Below are positions 1 to 8,855 of a stretch of 64,000 nt of DNA, in pieces (the stretch's first letter is position 1; the number at the start of each line of letters is the position of its first letter). The DNA is from Methyloligella solikamskensis (GTDB taxonomy: Bacteria > Pseudomonadota > Alphaproteobacteria > Rhizobiales > Methyloligellaceae). The DNA lies in the NCBI RefSeq assembly GCF_042676065.1, contig NZ_JBHTJO010000001.1, positions 2,480,001-2,544,000 on the forward strand. Direction: 5' to 3'. Under the pieces are notes generated by a model. The model was not told the origin of the DNA. It worked only from the letters and a program-made list of their open reading frames with translations, and did no database searches. A program made the position numbers and the translations under genes.

Positions 1-1280
1 AGATTGCAGATCGCTTTACCACGCCATTTGCCCAATTCGTCAGGATTGAAGCGGCCGCCGGTGTCCTGTTGCTCGTGGCGACCGTCTTAGCGCTTATCCT
101 CGCTAATTCACCGCTGTCCGAGCCATATCTAGGATTCTGGGAAACCTCAATCGGCCTTCATCTTGGCCCACTGGATTTCAGTCGTTCGCTGCGGCACTGG
201 ATCAACGACGGGTTGATGACGTTCTTCTTTTTTGTGGTGGCCCTTGAGCTCAAGAGGGAGCTCATTCTGGGTGAACTGCGGAATCTTCGCATGGCAGCGC
301 TACCGTTCGCCGGTGCGCTGGGTGGCATGGTTTTTCCCGCGGGCATCTATCTCTTGCTGATGAGCGGTGAACCCGGGGCCCATGGCTGGGGAACCGTGAT
401 GGCCACCGACACAGCGTTCGTCATGGGATGTCTGGCGCTCTTTGGCTCCCGTATCTCGCCAAGTCTTCGCCTTTTCCTATTGTCTTTAGCGATCTTCGAC
501 GATGTAGGGGCAATTTTGATTGTCGCGGTGATCTATGGCGCAGCTTTGAACTGGAGCGCTCTAGGGCTCGCGGCGCTGGGGCTCGCTACAGTCGCAGGGA
601 TTGCATGGCTGGGAATTCGGAATATTCCGATCTACTTTTTCCTCGGGGCAGTGATCTGGCTTTGCTTCGATGGATCGGGAATCCACGCCACGCTAACCGG
701 CGTCATCCTCGGTCTGATGACCCCAACTCGGGTTTGGGTAAGCGACGTTCGGCTGCGCGCCGCATTTGAACGGGTGCTCTCCTACCCAGTCGGTGAGCAC
801 TGGAGCGGAAACACGCTAGAGCGTCGTGATCTTCAGCGAGCGGGCGTCGCGGCAACTGAATCCTTGTCTCCTCTCGAGCGCCTCGAATTGATGCTCCACC
901 CATGGGTGGGGCTTGTCGTGATGCCTCTCTTCGCTCTCGCCAACGCTGGGGTGCCGTTCGCTGGGGCAGAGATTACGCAGCCTGTCATCTATGCAATTTT
1001 TGCGGGGCTGGTCGTTGGAAAGCCATCAGGCGTTCTCATGTTCACCTGGATCGCGGCTCGACTCGGTATTGCGCTCCGGCCAACCAGCCTGAGCTGGAGA
1101 TTGCTGACGGCCGGGGCCTGTCTGACCGGGATCGGCTTTACGATGTCGCTATTCATTGCAGGCCTTGCCTACGCTCCTGAAACGCTCCAAGCGGCAAAGC
1201 TCGGTATCTTGTCTGCCTCCGCAGTCGCGGCCACAATGGGAGTGTTGCTTCTGATCACCATTCGTCCTCGCGCCACCTGA
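1..1280 (+). CDS. nhaA: Na+/H+ antiporter NhaA (5' end cut by window)
   Basis: The open frame enters the window from the left, with no in-frame stop before codon position 3, so the start codon lies upstream. The visible product of about 425 residues is almost full length for NhaA (usually 380-430). It is an inner-membrane protein with many hydrophobic helices that exchanges Na+ for H+ to control cytoplasmic pH and sodium. Diagnostic stretches are FFFFVVALELKRELILGEL, the MATDTAFVMG segment, and the ion-site pair of aspartates in LAIFDDVGAI. Near the C-terminus are NAGVPFAG and GIGFTMSLFIA, both typical of the family. The internal TTG at 69 is not the real start, because family residues (FAQFVRIEAAAGVLLL) precede it. 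It ends convergently with the esterase gene. Confidence 0.95.
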   Translation, partial: IADRFTTPFAQFVRIEAAAGVLLLVATVLALILANSPLSEPYLGFWETSIGLHLGPLDFSRSLRHWINDGLMTFFFFVVALELKRELILGELRNLRMAALPFAGALGGMVFPAGIYLLLMSGEPGAHGWGTVMATDTAFVMGCLALFGSRISPSLRLFLLSLAIFDDVGAILIVAVIYGAALNWSALGLAALGLATVAGIAWLGIRNIPIYFFLGAVIWLCFDGSGIHATLTGVILGLMTPTRVWVSDVRLRAAFERVLSYPVGEHWSGNTLERRDLQRAGVAATESLSPLERLELMLHPWVGLVVMPLFALANAGVPFAGAEITQPVIYAIFAGLVVGKPSGVLMFTWIAARLGIALRPTSLSWRLLTAGACLTGIGFTMSLFIAGLAYAPETLQAAKLGILSASAVAATMGVLLLITIRPRAT

Positions 1281-1436
1281 GATCGCAACGCGAAGCGTTA
1301 CGAAGAAGAAAGTTTACTGGCGTTGGCTGGCCGGTGCGTCGGCGCACCTCGCCCTCTCCCTTTAAAGACGCTTCGGCATCGCCTGCCTCTTTTCCGAACC
1401 GGCCCGGCCCTTGCGCAAAACCGGTAACAATCCGCC

Positions 1437-2390
1437 TCAGATCTCACGCTCGGAAGAGCTCAACCCCCAAAAGGATGCAATGTGGCCCGTAGAGGAGATA
1501 TGCACATCCAGCATGTAGTCGCCACTTCTGCCGCAGCCGTCGCGGCCACCCGTGTCGAGCGGTGTGCCGTGGCCCATCCCGATGATGCTATATTCCTCCA
1601 TTAGGTCTTGACCCTTGGAGTCGCTCCATACCCGCCGAGGGTAGCCATCGACGAGGTGAGTGCGGCTCGGCATCCGTCCAAGCTTGAGAAGCGTGCGCCA
1701 CTGGCGGATGATAGCTTCGACGTTCGACGGATCGACTGTGTCGTCGCCGCTGCCGTGCCAAATCGAGATCGTCGGCCAGGGTCCATCATGCTCGGAGGCG
1801 TCGCGCAGGCGTACCGCAAGTTGTCGCCCTGTCGGTCCTCCTTGGCCGCGCATTCGACGAAAAGCAGCTGGAATGGTACTGGCGCACCCGTATGGCAACC
1901 CCGCGATAATTGCACCGCCGGCAAAGACTTCCGGATAGGTCGCAAGCATGACGGAGGTCATGGCCCCGCCTGCCGACAAGCCCGTGATAAAGATGCGGTG
2001 CAAGTCGATGCCATGATCGGCTACCACCTGTTCGACCATCTGCCGAATCGACAGGGGTTCGCCGGAGTCTCGGCGGCTGTCGCGTGGCTCGAACCAGTTA
2101 AAAGCAAGAGACCAATTGTTCGAGTGCCGCTGCTCGGGAAACAGCAACGCAAATCCATGCCTATCGGCAAGATCGGACCAGCCTGAGCCGCGATCATAAT
2201 CCTGCGCCGTCTGCTTGCAGCCGTGCAGCACGATCACAAGGGGCGCGCCCACAGGCAAGCCTTTCGGTATGTAGGTCCAAGCCCGCAGGAATCCCGGATT
2301 TGTTCCAAATTCGTCTAGCTTCGAAAGGCGATCAATTGCGTCGCTGCATCCTCCTCCCATATACGCGAATGGGTTCATCAGATTTAACAT
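1437..2390 (-). CDS. PHB-depolymerase-family esterase (alpha/beta hydrolase)
   Basis: The product has about 317 residues and belongs to the esterase PHB depolymerase / LpqC group, which hydrolyses polyhydroxyalkanoate or related esters. The nucleophile elbow is GLSAGGAM (GxSxG), the oxyanion region is VIVLHGCKQTAQDYD, and the late WHGSGDDTVDP and GMGHGTPLD segments supply the likely catalytic Asp and His. I chose the ATG at 2390 because an AAGGA ribosome site lies about 7 bases upstream; the longer frame to 2456 adds a basic, non-family N-terminus. No clear signal peptide is seen, which fits intracellular polymer mobilisation better than secretion. It stands alone, convergent with nhaA. The exact substrate cannot be read from the sequence. 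Confidence 0.85.
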   Translation of the reverse strand: MLNLMNPFAYMGGGCSDAIDRLSKLDEFGTNPGFLRAWTYIPKGLPVGAPLVIVLHGCKQTAQDYDRGSGWSDLADRHGFALLFPEQRHSNNWSLAFNWFEPRDSRRDSGEPLSIRQMVEQVVADHGIDLHRIFITGLSAGGAMTSVMLATYPEVFAGGAIIAGLPYGCASTIPAAFRRMRGQGGPTGRQLAVRLRDASEHDGPWPTISIWHGSGDDTVDPSNVEAIIRQWRTLLKLGRMPSRTHLVDGYPRRVWSDSKGQDLMEEYSIIGMGHGTPLDTGGRDGCGRSGDYMLDVHISSTGHIASFWGLSSSEREI

Positions 2391-2509
2391 GATGCGTTCC
2401 TTCTGCGGCCGGCGCCTCAAAGCGCCGCCACGTTCTTTTCTGGAAGCACGCTCCAACGCGTGGTTCTCGCTAACTGAATGGTGAGGGCCTATGGCTGCGC
2501 AGTGCGAGG

Positions 2510-3601
2510 CTAAGCCAGCGCCGACTTGAAGGACTCGTGGGCGATCGAGACCGACGTGCCGCTTGACCCCATCGAGACCTCCGCGCGTCCTTCAAGCTGT
2601 TTGGCGAGCGCCCTGACGATGCCTGTGCCCAGTCCGGGCTTTGCATTGTTATGGGGACTCGCTGAGTTCCCCATCCCATTGTCGGCAACTGTAAGCCGCC
2701 AGCCCGGTTCGGCGACCTCATAGGTGACAACGATCAGGCCGGCCGCAGTATCGGGATTAAACGCATGCTTGAGGGCGTTGATCACCAATTCGGTCACAAT
2801 GAGACCGATGCTGACCGCGGTGGCGGACGGTACTGTGGTCTCGTCGACGTCAGCCCGGATCGAAATGGGACGACTGGCGCCGATCAACGAGGCGGCTAGC
2901 GTCTCGCAAAGCCGCGACAAATAGGAGGGGAGCTCGATCTGTTCTCCGCGCCGTCCGATGCCGAGTTGCTGCTGTACGGCCGCCACCGACATGATCCGCT
3001 GATGAGTATCCTCGAGGTGCATTCGCGCCTCCTCCGACTGCACCGCGCGCGCCTTCATGAGAAGGATGCTGGCGATGATCTGGAGGCTGTTGGCGATACG
3101 GTGCTGCATCTCCCGAACAAGGGTCTCATTCTGACGTAGCAGCTCCGCCGTCTGCCGTTCATCGGCGCAACGCCCACTGATGTCTTCGATCGTTAGGAGC
3201 ACCAGCGTGCGGTCGTTGCTCTCGTCCAACAGCTTGCGCGCATTCAGCAGCAGTGTGCGGCGTCCGATCCCCGGGACGTCTGCTTCAACTTCGCAGACCT
3301 CTTTCGCCAAGAGATTCGTAAGCAGGAATGTCAGCTTGGGGATATTCCACCGCCCACCATCCAACGCGTAGAATGATCGACCTTGAACCTCCCGCCGATC
3401 GACGACGAACATGCGGCGGAACGCACGATTTGCTTTGACCACGCGCAATTCTTTGTCGAGGACCAGCAGAGGGTGGCGGATCGTTTCCATAACAGCCTCA
3501 GCCAACGCTGCTCTTTTCATCCCATTCCAGGGAGAACCGATGCTCGGCGCAAGATGGCGATATGGCCTGATTGGGGGCGCAGGCCGGTATTGCGTATTCA
3601 T
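2510..3601 (-). CDS. PAS-domain sensor histidine kinase, HisKA_2 family
   Basis: The product has 363 residues. An N-terminal PAS-like domain (LLVLDKELRVVKANRAFRRM) is followed by a HisKA_2 dimerisation/phosphoacceptor helix with the phospho-His in LVREMQHRIANSLQIIAS. A C-terminal HATPase domain shows an N-box (VTELVINALKHAF), a G1 box (VADNGMG) and a late GTGIVRALAKQL. This is the LovK/Pdt-like architecture common in alphaproteobacterial stress and light signalling. No transmembrane segment is seen, so it is cytoplasmic. The ATG at 3601 has a GGAGAG ribosome site 6 bases upstream; the frame continues to 3745 without family similarity. No response regulator gene is adjacent. A Crp-type regulator lies just upstream on the same strand, but the 155-bp gap argues against tight coupling. 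Confidence 0.88.
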   Translation of the reverse strand: MNTQYRPAPPIRPYRHLAPSIGSPWNGMKRAALAEAVMETIRHPLLVLDKELRVVKANRAFRRMFVVDRREVQGRSFYALDGGRWNIPKLTFLLTNLLAKEVCEVEADVPGIGRRTLLLNARKLLDESNDRTLVLLTIEDISGRCADERQTAELLRQNETLVREMQHRIANSLQIIASILLMKARAVQSEEARMHLEDTHQRIMSVAAVQQQLGIGRRGEQIELPSYLSRLCETLAASLIGASRPISIRADVDETTVPSATAVSIGLIVTELVINALKHAFNPDTAAGLIVVTYEVAEPGWRLTVADNGMGNSASPHNNAKPGLGTGIVRALAKQLEGRAEVSMGSSGTSVSIAHESFKSALA

Positions 3602-3756
3602 TTGAACTCTCCAGCAACAAGCCCCATGCCGTCCCCTCAGGTGTGCGGGGGAGCGTGACCGTCCGAGACTGATGGGGGAGCCTTCCATGACATGATGGTA
3701 CGCTCGTGCCGGGATGCCGGCTGAGCAGAATTGATCACGTCGCAAAGGTGCGGTGT

Positions 3757-4428
3757 TCAGGGCTCGATGTGCGGCTGATCGTGCAGGACAGCGTTCAACA
3801 GCGAGCTGTGGACTTCGATTCCGCCGTTGTAGGAGATAAAGCCAAGTTTCCGGAATTTGTTCATGAAGAAGCTCACACGCGACCGCGTCGTTCCGATCAT
3901 TTGCGCGAGTGTCTCCTGGCTGATCTTCGCAATCATCGGTTCCGGCTGTTCATCCTTACCGAAATTCGCCAGCAGCAGGAGCAGCCGGGCAAGTCGCTTC
4001 TCACTCGAATTGAACAGCTGGTCGACCAGGTCCGCTTCGACCCGAACGGCCCTGGTCAGAAGATGAGCGATGAACAGTTCAGAAAATGCCGGCTCCTCCT
4101 GCATAACGCGGAGGATCGCCGCCTTCTCCAACCGCGAGATGATGGCAGGCGTTATAACCTCGACTGTCGATATGCGCTTTACCTGTCCGGCCAGGCATCC
4201 CTCGCCGAAGAATTCGTTCCTGCCCAGCATGGCAACGACGGCTTCTTTGCCCTGTTCTGATACGACGGTCGCTTTCACCTTGCCCTTCTGGATGTAAAAG
4301 ACCGCGTCCGCTGGCTCACCCTGCGAAAAGACGACCTGGCCCGCATTGTAGTTGCCGACGCTCCGGCCCTTTCCGACGCGGGCGAGAAACACTTTCGGAT
4401 CGAATTTCGGCTGCGGCTCCGTCGTCAC
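3757..4428 (-). CDS. Crp/Fnr-family transcriptional regulator
   Basis: The product is about 223 residues, starting at a GTG with the strong AGGAAGGAC ribosome site directly upstream; the frame extends to 4509 without family similarity. The N-terminal cyclic-nucleotide-binding-fold beta roll shows GQVVFSQGEPADAVFYIQKG and NEFFGEGCLAGQ. A dimerisation helix follows, then a C-terminal Crp-type winged helix (ISQETLAQMIGTTRSRVSFF). There is no N-terminal cysteine cluster, so it is not an oxygen-sensing FNR; the effector is unknown. The TTRSRVSFFMNKFRKLGFI recognition region matches a widespread rhizobial Crp subgroup. Probably autonomous, transcribed away from the desaturase gene. Confidence 0.88.
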   Translation of the reverse strand: MTTEPQPKFDPKVFLARVGKGRSVGNYNAGQVVFSQGEPADAVFYIQKGKVKATVVSEQGKEAVVAMLGRNEFFGEGCLAGQVKRISTVEVITPAIISRLEKAAILRVMQEEPAFSELFIAHLLTRAVRVEADLVDQLFNSSEKRLARLLLLLANFGKDEQPEPMIAKISQETLAQMIGTTRSRVSFFMNKFRKLGFISYNGGIEVHSSLLNAVLHDQPHIEP

Positions 4429-4795
4429 GGCAGGTCCTTCCTGTAACGGGTCTCTCGACTGTCCTGAATCAAGAAGGACGTCGTATGTATGTGAACCGCC
4501 AGATCGCAAGAAAGATCAAAAGTTTCGGGCTCGATGCGCGTGTGGCTCCCCAACCTGGACGGAGTCGCGCGTGTGCAAAAGTGCTCAGACGTTGAACGAC
4601 ATGGTGCCTAATATTGTCATCGCGACTGCCGCGATCTCGCCTGCCCCTTAAGATCACTTCCCTCCCTGCCGCGCCCTCAGGTGGTTGCGGAAGTCCAGGT
4701 GGCTCTCGTTCGCGGAGGGCGCCATCCTCCACGACCACGGCATATGATCCCGATGGCCCGTGACTTGCGTACCGAGCCAGCTAGAGAGGCCGTAG
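4429..4795. other. Intergenic region between divergent crp-like and desaturase genes
   Basis: This 367-bp stretch separates two divergent genes and should hold both promoters. Frames here on both strands give low-complexity or arginine-rich translations without family resemblance. I see no structured RNA or clear repeat. Nothing further can be supported. Confidence 0.5.
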
Positions 4796-5833
4796 ATGAC
4801 CGAAAATCCCAACGCTGACACCACGCTCGATTCTCGTGCATTGATACGAGATCTTGCTGCCTACAGGGAACCGAACAACGCGCGTAGCGCGTTCGAACTG
4901 GTTATTACGGCGGTGCCTTTTGTGCTGCTTTGGACTCTCATGTGGGCTGTGCTGGACGCCGGCTATTGGATCGGTCTACTTCTCTCCGTTCCCGCGGCAG
5001 GCTTTCTCGTTCGTCTCTTCATGATTCAACATGATTGCGGCCACGGTTCATTCTTCCGTCGGCGTGTCGCCAATGATTGGGTCGGCCGCACCATCGGCGT
5101 CGTGACGCTGACGCCTTACGGCTTCTGGCGGCGAAGCCACGCACTGCATCATGCCAGTTCCGGCAATCTCGACCGTCGCGGTATCGGCGACATCGACACG
5201 CTCACCGTCGATGAGTTTCGGGCTCTGACGCCATGGCGTCAGCTCCTTTACCGCCTGTACCGACACCCGATCGTGATGTTTGGTCTGGGGCCGGCATATC
5301 TGTTCATTCTGCGCCACCGGTTGCCGATGGGGCTGATGCGCAACGGTTGGGGGCCTTGGGCAAGCGCAATGTCGACGAATGCGGCGATCGCAATTCTGGT
5401 CGCAGCGCTCATCTGGCTGGTAGGCGCCGGTCCATTCCTGCTCGTGCAGCTGCCAATCACGCTTCTCGCCGCCTCAATCGGGGTCTGGCTCTTCTACGTC
5501 CAGCATCAGTTTGAGGATACTCTTTGGGAGCACGAGGAAGGGTGGTCTGTGCATGAGGCGGCGCTGCATGGCAGTTCGCATTACGATCTACCGGGCGTCC
5601 TGCGCTGGTTCACCGCCAATATCGGGGTGCATCATGTGCATCACTTGTCGAGCCGGACGCCATACTACCGCCTGCCGGAGGTGCTTCGGGACCATCCCGA
5701 GCTTCGGAATGCCGGTCGCCTTACCCTGCTTCAAAGCCTCAAAGCTGTGCGGCTCGTACTTTGGGACGAAGAGAAGCGGCGCTTAATTTCCTTCAGCCAA
5801 GCAAGTGGTAAATCGGCGATGGGCCAACGATAA
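4796..5833 (+). CDS. Fatty acid desaturase (membrane-bound, three histidine boxes)
   Basis: The 345-residue integral membrane enzyme introduces a double bond into acyl chains using a di-iron centre. All three histidine boxes are present: HDCGHGSFF (around residue 80), HALHH (around 108) and HHVHH near residue 280. Hydrophobic pairs of helices lie between them. Length and box spacing fit the bacterial omega-3/omega-6 (DesA-like) desaturase group of family PF00487. The start follows AGAGAGGC with usual spacing. It is the last host gene before the integrated element, whose left end begins 140 bp downstream. Regiospecificity cannot be told from sequence. Confidence 0.9.
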   Translation: MTENPNADTTLDSRALIRDLAAYREPNNARSAFELVITAVPFVLLWTLMWAVLDAGYWIGLLLSVPAAGFLVRLFMIQHDCGHGSFFRRRVANDWVGRTIGVVTLTPYGFWRRSHALHHASSGNLDRRGIGDIDTLTVDEFRALTPWRQLLYRLYRHPIVMFGLGPAYLFILRHRLPMGLMRNGWGPWASAMSTNAAIAILVAALIWLVGAGPFLLVQLPITLLAASIGVWLFYVQHQFEDTLWEHEEGWSVHEAALHGSSHYDLPGVLRWFTANIGVHHVHHLSSRTPYYRLPEVLRDHPELRNAGRLTLLQSLKAVRLVLWDEEKRRLISFSQASGKSAMGQR

Positions 5834-5974
5834 GTCATATCACGATCAAGAGCATTGCTCTCTCGACGTTTCCTCTTCGAACTATCTGTCGCGATCGCTC
5901 TCGAACCGGGCAAAGCAGGAGAATCGGATCGTCTCATGCGTGAGCCACTGCGCTGGGAAAAACCTGGGAGAAAG

Positions 5975-6019
5975 TGGTGGGCCCGGGAGGACTCGAACCT
6001 CCAACCAGACGGTTATGAG
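5975..6019 (-). repeat. attL: displaced 3' half of tRNA (CAT)
   Basis: These 45 bases are identical to 15646-15690 and cover, on the minus strand, the anticodon loop, the T arm, the 3' acceptor strand and CCA. Identity stops exactly at the start of the anticodon loop, where many P4-type integrases exchange strands. The 5' half of the tRNA is missing here, so it is not a second functional tRNA. Confidence 0.92.
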
Positions 6020-6187
6020 GCGTCCGCCCTCGGCAAGCGATCGCTAGCCGAGAGAAGCCAATTCTCCCAGCAAGCGTCTGTTATACGTATACAAACTCCG
6101 ACGTCCGCCAAGCGTACCCTAGCTAGCGCTAGCCGCGAAAAGCCGCTAAGGTAAGGCCGTTTTAAGGTCAACACTGATGGGGCGGGT
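6020..6187 (+). promoter_or_regulatory. Integrase upstream region with GCTAGC sites and palindromes
   Basis: The gap between attL and the integrase holds GCTAGC at 6043-6048 and a tandem pair at 6122-6127 and 6128-6133. An AT-rich palindromic stretch, GTTATACGTATACAAAC, lies at about 6080-6096. The same GCTAGC hexamer recurs before the AlpA-like gene (8052, 8072) and before the HEPN cargo (13902). Binding by the AlpA-like protein, acting as excisionase or regulator, is a reasonable guess. No promoter hexamers were assigned. Confidence 0.4.
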
Positions 6188-7564
6188 ATGGCGAAGATCT
6201 TGACCGACGCGGTCGTGCGGAAGGCGACGCGTCCGGGGATTATCTGGGACGGTGCGGCGACGGGGCTCGGGCTGAAGGTCCTGCCCAGTGCCAAGCGGGT
6301 CTGGGTAATGCAACTCGTCTGGCCGGGTCAGAAGACCCAATCGCGCAGGCGCCTCGGGCACTACCCGGCGATGAGCCTGGCCGATGCACGCGAGAAGGCG
6401 CAGGAGTTCTACGCTCTGGCGAAGTCCGGTGTAGATCCCTTCGCCAAGGCGGAGGAGGAGCGCGCCGACGCCGACGCCAGACGTCGTGCTGAGGAACTCG
6501 CCGCGCGCACGTTCGGTGACTTCGCCGAACAGTTCATCACAGAGCGCTCTGGCAATCGCCGGGCTAAGACTGACGCGCGCGAGATACGACGCAATCTCAT
6601 TTCTATCTGGGGAGACCGCCCCCTCCGCAGCATCACGCCGCGCGACGTCCGCGAGCTGATTACCGCGCTCAGGATGCGGGCGCCCTACGAGGCGAAGAAT
6701 GCCTGGACGCACACAGTCGGCATCTTCAAGGCGGCAGTCCACGAGGAACTTATCGAAGCGAGTCCCTGCGCCTCGCTGGACAAGCGTCTGCTCTTCAAAG
6801 ATGCGGGGATCAGTCCACGCGACCGCATTCTAAGTGAGGACGAGGTGTTCGCCCTGTGGCGGGCGGCTGGGCGCATCGGCCATCCTTATGGTGACTTCTA
6901 CCGGCTCCTCCTTCTGACCGGCCTGCGGGTTAACGAGCTCGGCAGAGCGCGGTGGTCGGAGCTGCATCCTCAGCTGAGGAGCGTGATCCGCGATGCTGGA
7001 AAGAAGGGCGCGCAGATCGACTGGACGCGCATCAAAGACGAGACGAAGTTGCTCACCATTCCAGCGGCGCGGTTCAAGTCAAAGTTGGAACACCTTGTGC
7101 CGCTTAGCGACGACGCCTGCCAGATCCTGGCTGATCTGCCTCGTTTCGCCGATTGCGACTTCTTGTTCACTACCACCGGGACCGTCCCTATCAACGGCCA
7201 CTCGAAGGCCAAGCGTGCGCTTGATGCAAGCATTGTGAGGACCCTGCGGGCGATGGCAAAGCAGCGCGGCGACGACCCGAGAAGTGTCACGCCGGAGCGA
7301 TGGGTGCTTCACGACCTGCGGCGCGTTGTGCGAACGAACCTTGCGGCACTCCAAGTAGACGATCACGTCGCGGAGATGGCGATCGGGCACGGCCGCACCG
7401 GACTGCAGAGAGTGTACGATCAGCACAAGTACCTACCCGAGATTCGTCAGGCGATGATCGCCTGGGCTGTGCGGCTCGGTGAGATCACCCAGCCCGCGCC
7501 GACACCTCCCCTCGAGCCGTCCAAGGTCGTAGCCTTCAATGGTCCGCGGCGGGCGGCAATCTGA
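6188..7564 (+). CDS. int: P4-type tyrosine integrase
   Basis: The 458-residue site-specific recombinase inserts and excises the element at the tRNA 3' end. The N-terminal DUF4102 arm-binding domain shows the hallmark WDGAATGLGLKVLPSAKR and RRRLGHYPAMSLADAREKA. The catalytic domain keeps the full tyrosine recombinase set: Arg247 in LTGLRVNELG, a Lys near 297-299, HDLRR at 375-379, His401 in IGHGRTG and the presumed nucleophile Tyr410 in RVYDQHKY. No truncation is seen, so the enzyme should be active. It sits next to attL and overlaps the next gene by one base. The start is supported by a GGGGCGGG purine run upstream, although an exact ribosome site is weak. Confidence 0.95.
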   Translation: MAKILTDAVVRKATRPGIIWDGAATGLGLKVLPSAKRVWVMQLVWPGQKTQSRRRLGHYPAMSLADAREKAQEFYALAKSGVDPFAKAEEERADADARRRAEELAARTFGDFAEQFITERSGNRRAKTDAREIRRNLISIWGDRPLRSITPRDVRELITALRMRAPYEAKNAWTHTVGIFKAAVHEELIEASPCASLDKRLLFKDAGISPRDRILSEDEVFALWRAAGRIGHPYGDFYRLLLLTGLRVNELGRARWSELHPQLRSVIRDAGKKGAQIDWTRIKDETKLLTIPAARFKSKLEHLVPLSDDACQILADLPRFADCDFLFTTTGTVPINGHSKAKRALDASIVRTLRAMAKQRGDDPRSVTPERWVLHDLRRVVRTNLAALQVDDHVAEMAIGHGRTGLQRVYDQHKYLPEIRQAMIAWAVRLGEITQPAPTPPLEPSKVVAFNGPRRAAI

Positions 7565-7974
7565 TGGCCGATGACGGCATAGAATTGTCGCCGCGCGACA
7601 AGAGAGAACTGGCGCGGCTCATTGGCAAGTACGGCCGCGAATTCGTCGTCAAAGTCGCCCAGAAAATTCGCTACCCACGTCGTGGCTCACCCGGATGGGG
7701 AGCCAGCAAGTGGGATGACGTCGAGTGGATAGAGGCGCGCGCGGACGAGCTGCGCAATGAAGGTGTAGCTTTGGGTGCGCTCAAGAAGGCGACCACCGAA
7801 CGGTTCCTGATGATCACTCCGCAACTGAAGCAAACGGCTGAGAACCTGAAGCGGTTCGAAAAGCGCATCAAGAACGCTCGGGACGAGTGGTCAAAGGCCG
7901 AGCGCCTAATCAAGGCAGCACGCACAGATGCGCGCAAAGAGGGACGCGTCGGCAAGCGCCGAAGCCGAACGTAG
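7564..7974 (+). CDS. Hypothetical protein of the integrated element, coiled-coil C-terminus
   Basis: The 136-residue protein starts with an ATG that shares a base with the integrase stop codon, implying translational coupling. It is strongly charged (many Lys, Arg and Glu). Residues 85-125 look like a long amphipathic helix or coiled coil (LKQTAENLKRFEKRIKNAR). No domain is recognised. The basic character and position beside the integrase suggest a DNA-associated accessory such as a directionality or partner factor, but this is only inferred from context. Confidence 0.7.
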   Translation: MADDGIELSPRDKRELARLIGKYGREFVVKVAQKIRYPRRGSPGWGASKWDDVEWIEARADELRNEGVALGALKKATTERFLMITPQLKQTAENLKRFEKRIKNARDEWSKAERLIKAARTDARKEGRVGKRRSRT

Positions 7975-8080
7975 AACAGCCTAACAATCCACGCTGATTT
8001 ACGAGGCGGTGCACCCGCTAGGGAACGCGCGTGGCTCGCCGGTATGGTTTGGCTAGCAAGCAATAGCTGGAGCTAGCCGA

Positions 8081-8296
8081 ATGAGTACGACTGAGGCCCC
8101 TGAGGTCCTGCCGGATTACTTTTATACCGCGGATCAGATTGCTGCGCGCTGGGGCGTTCACCCGATCTCAGTTTGGCGGTGGGCCCGCTGGGGGCGAATA
8201 CCCAAACCGATAAAGCTCGGCCCTGCCACCACGCGCTGGCGCGGCGCCGACATCCTCGCGCACGAAGCTCACCTGCAGGCAGCAGCCGATGCCTAG
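8081..8296 (+). CDS. AlpA/excisionase-like helix-turn-helix protein
   Basis: This 71-residue protein is mostly one MerR/AlpA-type helix-turn-helix: YFYTADQIAARWGVHPISV followed by WRWARWGRIPKPIKLG and the beta wing TRWRGADILAH. Such proteins act as excisionases or regulators of integrase expression in P4-like elements and phage satellites. The start codon at 8081 directly follows a GCTAGCCGA sequence (8072-8080), with another GCTAGC at 8052, so the gene may be autoregulated. It overlaps the next gene by 8 bases. Confidence 0.85.
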   Translation: MSTTEAPEVLPDYFYTADQIAARWGVHPISVWRWARWGRIPKPIKLGPATTRWRGADILAHEAHLQAAADA

Positions 8297-8855
8297 CGCA
8301 GCACGGGATGCTGGTACGATCCCTCTCAGCCGTGCCGAGAAGCGCGACCTGGGCAAGTTCCTGCACAAGTGGACGGAGTTCGTCCGCGCCAACTCAAAGA
8401 TACCCGCCGGGGCCAGGCTCCTGGCGTGGTGCCTGACGGACTACGCGACGATGACCGACTCTGCGGAGCGCTTCGCTGAGACTGGGGTGGTCGAAGTCTT
8501 CCCCAGCATAAAGAGACTCGCTGGGATGACCGACGTGGACCGGCGAACGGCCCAGCGCGCGCTCCGCACCCTGGAGGAGGCGGGCGTAATCGAGACGCTG
8601 CGCTCGGAAGGCGGTTCTGAGACTAATCGCTACAGGCTGATGATGGATGATGCGACTAGCAGGGGCGGCAGCCACGCCGCCCCTGGGGGGCGGCAATCTG
8701 GGTCCGAGGGGGGCGGCAATCTGGGTCCAATAGGGGCGGCAGCGCTGCCGCCCGAATCCCCTACTAATAGGGGATATGAATCCGCGCGCGCCCGAGGCGG
8801 CGCCGGTCTGAGAAGCGCGACGACGGTCGCGGGGATCAGGGGTACTTCGACATGA
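8289..8855 (+). CDS. Winged-helix replication-type protein of the element
   Basis: The 188-residue protein has a central winged helix resembling HTH_36 (VFPSIKRLAGMTDVDRRTAQ then RALRTLEEAGVIETLRSEGG), as found at the N-terminus of many phage and plasmid replication initiators. The remaining C-terminal third is low-complexity, Gly/Ala/Arg-rich, and is encoded by the repeat cluster at 8661-8775. An origin embedded in the initiator gene is common in lambdoid phages and satellites, so this may be the element's initiator. No helicase or primase motif follows, so it would rely on host or helper functions. It overlaps the genes on both sides, consistent with one operon. Confidence 0.65.
   Translation: MPSAARDAGTIPLSRAEKRDLGKFLHKWTEFVRANSKIPAGARLLAWCLTDYATMTDSAERFAETGVVEVFPSIKRLAGMTDVDRRTAQRALRTLEEAGVIETLRSEGGSETNRYRLMMDDATSRGGSHAAPGGRQSGSEGGGNLGPIGAAALPPESPTNRGYESARARGGAGLRSATTVAGIRGTST
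8661..8775. repeat. Iteron-like direct and inverted repeat cluster (candidate origin)
   Basis: Within 115 bp lie five structured units. There is an inverted repeat with 9-bp arms at 8661-8684. Two perfect 21-bp direct repeats lie at 8685-8705 and 8708-8728 (23-bp period), followed by a partial third copy at 8733. A 20-bp perfect palindrome lies at 8734-8753, and an inverted repeat with 8-bp arms at 8756-8775. A GGGGCGGC core recurs throughout. The cluster lies inside the 3' part of the winged-helix gene, a position typical of replication origins in small phage-like elements. Confidence 0.6.

Noticed and set aside
4469..4738. 89-codon minus-strand frame between crp-like and desaturase genes
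   Set aside because: It is Arg/Gly/Glu-rich without family resemblance and occupies a divergent promoter region.
5975..6019. Second tRNA gene
   Set aside because: Only the 3' half is present; the 5' acceptor strand, D arm and 5' anticodon strand are missing. It is an att duplication.
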